Origin: Aromatoleum toluvorans
Lineage (GTDB): Bacteria > Pseudomonadota > Gammaproteobacteria > Burkholderiales > Rhodocyclaceae
DNA length: 64,000 bases
Assembly (NCBI RefSeq): GCF_012910905.1
Contig: NZ_WTVN01000011.1
Span: forward strand, 53,767 to 117,766
Direction of reading: 5' to 3'
Shown here: in pieces, positions 62,397 to 64,000 of the stretch
How the letters are laid out: each line of letters opens with the position of its first letter
Numbering within the stretch: the stretch's first letter is position 1
Position numbers and translations under genes: made by a program
Notes under the pieces: generated by a model
Told to the model about the DNA's origin: nothing
What the model saw: the letters and a program-made list of their open reading frames with translations, nothing else
Databases searched by the model: none

Positions 62397-63377
62397 ATGC
62401 AAAGCAATTCACTGCTGAAACCGCGCATCATCGACGTCCAATCCGTGTCGCCCGTTCAGGCGCGCGTGACGATGGAGCCGTTCGAGCGCGGTTTCGGTCA
62501 TACCCTGGGGAATGCGCTGCGGCGCATCCTCCTTTCCTCGCTGCCGGGCTATGCGCCGACGGAAGTCTCGATCGAGGGCGTGCTGCACGAGTACTCGACC
62601 CTGGACGGGGTGCGCGAGGACATCGTCGACCTGCTGCTGAACCTGAAGGGCGTGGTGCTGAAGCTGCACAACCGCGGCGAAGCGACCCTGCGTCTCTCGA
62701 AGTCCGGCGACGGCGTGGTTACCGCACGCGACATCGAGGCCAGTCACGACGTCGAAATCATCAATCCTGATCACGTGATCGCGCACCTTGCCCCGGGTGG
62801 CAAGCTCGACATGCAGATCAAGGTCGAGGAAGGTCGTGGTTATGTTCCGGGCAACGTGCGTCCGGCGGCCGGCGAAAGCAAGAGCATCGGTCACATCGTG
62901 CTGGACGCCTCGTTCAGCCCGGTGCGCCGTGTGAGCTACCTGGTCGAGAGCGCACGTGTCGAACAGCGCACCGACCTTGACCGGCTCGTGATCGATATCG
63001 AGACCAACGGCGCGGTGGACCCCGAAGAGGCGATTCGCTATGCGGCCCGCGTGCTGATGGATCAGCTGTCGGTGTTTGCGGATCTGGAAGGCACGGCGCC
63101 GGTGGCGGAAGTCGCCGCCGCCCAGGTGATCGATCCGGTGCTGCTGCGTCCGGTCGATGACCTCGAGCTGACCGTGCGGTCGGCCAACTGCCTGAAGGCC
63201 GAGAACATCTACTACATCGGCGATCTGATCCAGCGCACGGAAACCGAGCTGCTGAAGACCCCGAACCTCGGCCGCAAGTCGCTGAACGAAATCAAGGAAG
63301 TGTTGGCCTCGCGTGGGCTTACGCTCGGCATGAAACTGGAAAACTGGCCGCCGGCCGGGCTCGAGAAGCTCGGTTGA
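62397..63377 (+). CDS. rpoA: RNA polymerase alpha subunit
   Basis: A 326-residue subunit that dimerises to start polymerase assembly. N-terminal domain with [25 protein letters not shown], a linker near 235-248, and the C-terminal domain binding UP elements and activators ([39 protein letters not shown]). ATG 62397 follows CCGAGGA. Between rpsD and rplQ as usual. Confidence 0.98.
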   Translation: MQSNSLLKPRIIDVQSVSPVQARVTMEPFERGFGHTLGNALRRILLSSLPGYAPTEVSIEGVLHEYSTLDGVREDIVDLLLNLKGVVLKLHNRGEATLRLSKSGDGVVTARDIEASHDVEIINPDHVIAHLAPGGKLDMQIKVEEGRGYVPGNVRPAAGESKSIGHIVLDASFSPVRRVSYLVESARVEQRTDLDRLVIDIETNGAVDPEEAIRYAARVLMDQLSVFADLEGTAPVAEVAAAQVIDPVLLRPVDDLELTVRSANCLKAENIYYIGDLIQRTETELLKTPNLGRKSLNEIKEVLASRGLTLGMKLENWPPAGLEKLG

Positions 63378-63404
63378 GTCGGCGCAGTTGAGTGAGGAAT
63401 AGAA

Positions 63405-63815
63405 ATGCGTCACCGCAACGGTCTTCGCAAGCTTAACCGTACCAGCGCGCATCGCCAGGCGATGTTCCGCAACATGGCCAATTCGCTGCTGCGTCACGAA
63501 GTCATCAAGACGACTCTGCCCAAGGCCAAGGAACTGCGCCGCGTGGTCGAGCCGCTGATCACCCTGGGCAAGAAGCCCAGCCTGTCGAACCGTCGTCTGG
63601 CGTTCAGCCGTCTGCGCGACCGCGACATGGTCGTGAAGCTGTTTGACGAGCTGGGTCCGCGTTTTTCGGCCCGTAATGGCGGCTATCTGCGCATCCTGAA
63701 GTTCGGCTTCCGCGACGGCGACAATGCGCCGATGGCGCTGGTCGAACTGCTGGATCGTCCGGCAGAGGTCGAGGGCGACGTGGCTGGCAAAACGAAGGAA
63801 GCCGCTGCGGCGTAA
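63405..63815 (+). CDS. rplQ: 50S ribosomal protein L17
   Basis: A 136-residue protein. [24 protein letters not shown] (in part), [19 protein letters not shown] and [29 protein letters not shown], then a short Ala/Glu tail. ATG 63405 follows GAGTGAGGA. Last gene of the alpha operon, closed by an intrinsic terminator at once. Confidence 0.97.
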   Translation: MRHRNGLRKLNRTSAHRQAMFRNMANSLLRHEVIKTTLPKAKELRRVVEPLITLGKKPSLSNRRLAFSRLRDRDMVVKLFDELGPRFSARNGGYLRILKFGFRDGDNAPMALVELLDRPAEVEGDVAGKTKEAAAA

Positions 63816-63844
63816 GAATTCGCTTCGCGACCATCGTGTCATGG

Positions 63845-63875
63845 AAAATGGGCCGTTACGCGGCCCATTTTTTTT
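63845..63875 (+). terminator. Intrinsic terminator of the alpha operon
   Basis: AAAATGGGCCG-TTACG-CGGCCCATTTT, an 11-bp perfect stem with a five-base loop, then a continuous T-run to 63875. The group II intron begins one base after the end of the T-run, at 63877. Confidence 0.93.
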
Positions 63876-63876
63876 G

Positions 63877-64000
63877 GTGCGCCCGGCAGGGCGCACTCAC
63901 TTGGAGGTGGAAGTCCTCTACTCGCCCGGCAAGGGGAAGAGTTAGCCGAACGGCAAGGGTGTCGCGGGTAACTGCGAATCTGGAGGAAGCCGAAGGCAAA
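63877..64000 (+). mobile_element. 5' end of a class C (IIC) group II intron, cut by the window edge
   Basis: The element begins with the group II 5' splice-site consensus GTGCG. It forms the first domain-I stem GTGCGCCC-GGCA-GGGCGCAC (63877-63896), and continues with the family-typical blocks TGGAAGTCCTCTAC, GAGTTAGCCGAACGGCAAGGGTG (in part), CGAATCTGGAGGAAGC and CGAAGGCAAA found in the first 150 bases of class C introns. The ribozyme body, any reverse transcriptase/maturase gene and the 3' end lie beyond base 64,000. Insertion immediately after an intrinsic terminator is the known target preference of class C introns. Confidence 0.85.

Overview
The window (64 kb, high GC, tightly packed) looks like the chromosome of a betaproteobacterium, most likely of the Azoarcus/Aromatoleum/Thauera group (Rhodocyclales). 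The reasons are gene content and order: an NADP-type glutamate dehydrogenase, a PhaM-type polyhydroxyalkanoate granule protein, acyl-CoA/aromatic-acid style uptake and CoA-activation genes, multihaem cytochromes, and a long tRNA-tuf-rpoBC-str-S10-spc-alpha block with infA between secY and rpmJ. The genus is an inference from content; no 16S gene is present.

Positions 1-31,600 hold metabolic, sensory and electron-transfer genes. Order: the 3' part of gdhA; a GAF-GGDEF-EAL protein and a DedA protein on the minus strand; a NarX/NarL-like two-component pair; then a four-gene cluster (7,242-12,998) for a trans-envelope electron conduit. That cluster has a small monohaem cytochrome, an MtrA/DmsE-type decahaem cytochrome, an MtrB/PioB-type outer-membrane barrel, and a nine-haem cytochrome fused to a membrane b-type cytochrome (CbcL-like). 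It ends at a strong intrinsic terminator (13,021-13,049). Next is an uptake and activation cluster (13,280-23,228): acyl-CoA synthetase, a complete five-part Liv-type ABC importer, a PaaK-like ligase and an alpha-methylacyl-CoA-racemase-like protein. Then come an AEC permease, PhaM, a hybrid sensor kinase with a periplasmic binding-protein partner and a divergent LuxR-type regulator, an orphan ParA-like ATPase, a methyltransferase and a GlcD/Dld-type FAD dehydrogenase.

Positions 31,715-63,875 are the core information-processing block: tRNA-Tyr, tRNA-Gly, tRNA-Thr, tufB, tRNA-Trp, secE, nusG, rplKAJL, rpoBC, rpsLG, fusA, tufA, then the S10, spc and alpha operons through rplQ. All genes appear intact. 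The two tuf genes encode identical proteins. Several operon junctions carry a promoter that overlaps a terminator-like hairpin (45,365; 50,191; 55,035).

The window ends in the 5' end of a group II intron (63,877 onward) that begins one base after the T-run of the rplQ terminator, the insertion habit of class C introns.

The most interesting parts are the MtrAB/CbcL-like electron conduit with a candidate NarL-family operator in front of it (7,106-7,119), and the terminator-targeted group II intron. I saw no CRISPR array, prophage, rRNA gene or insertion sequence.
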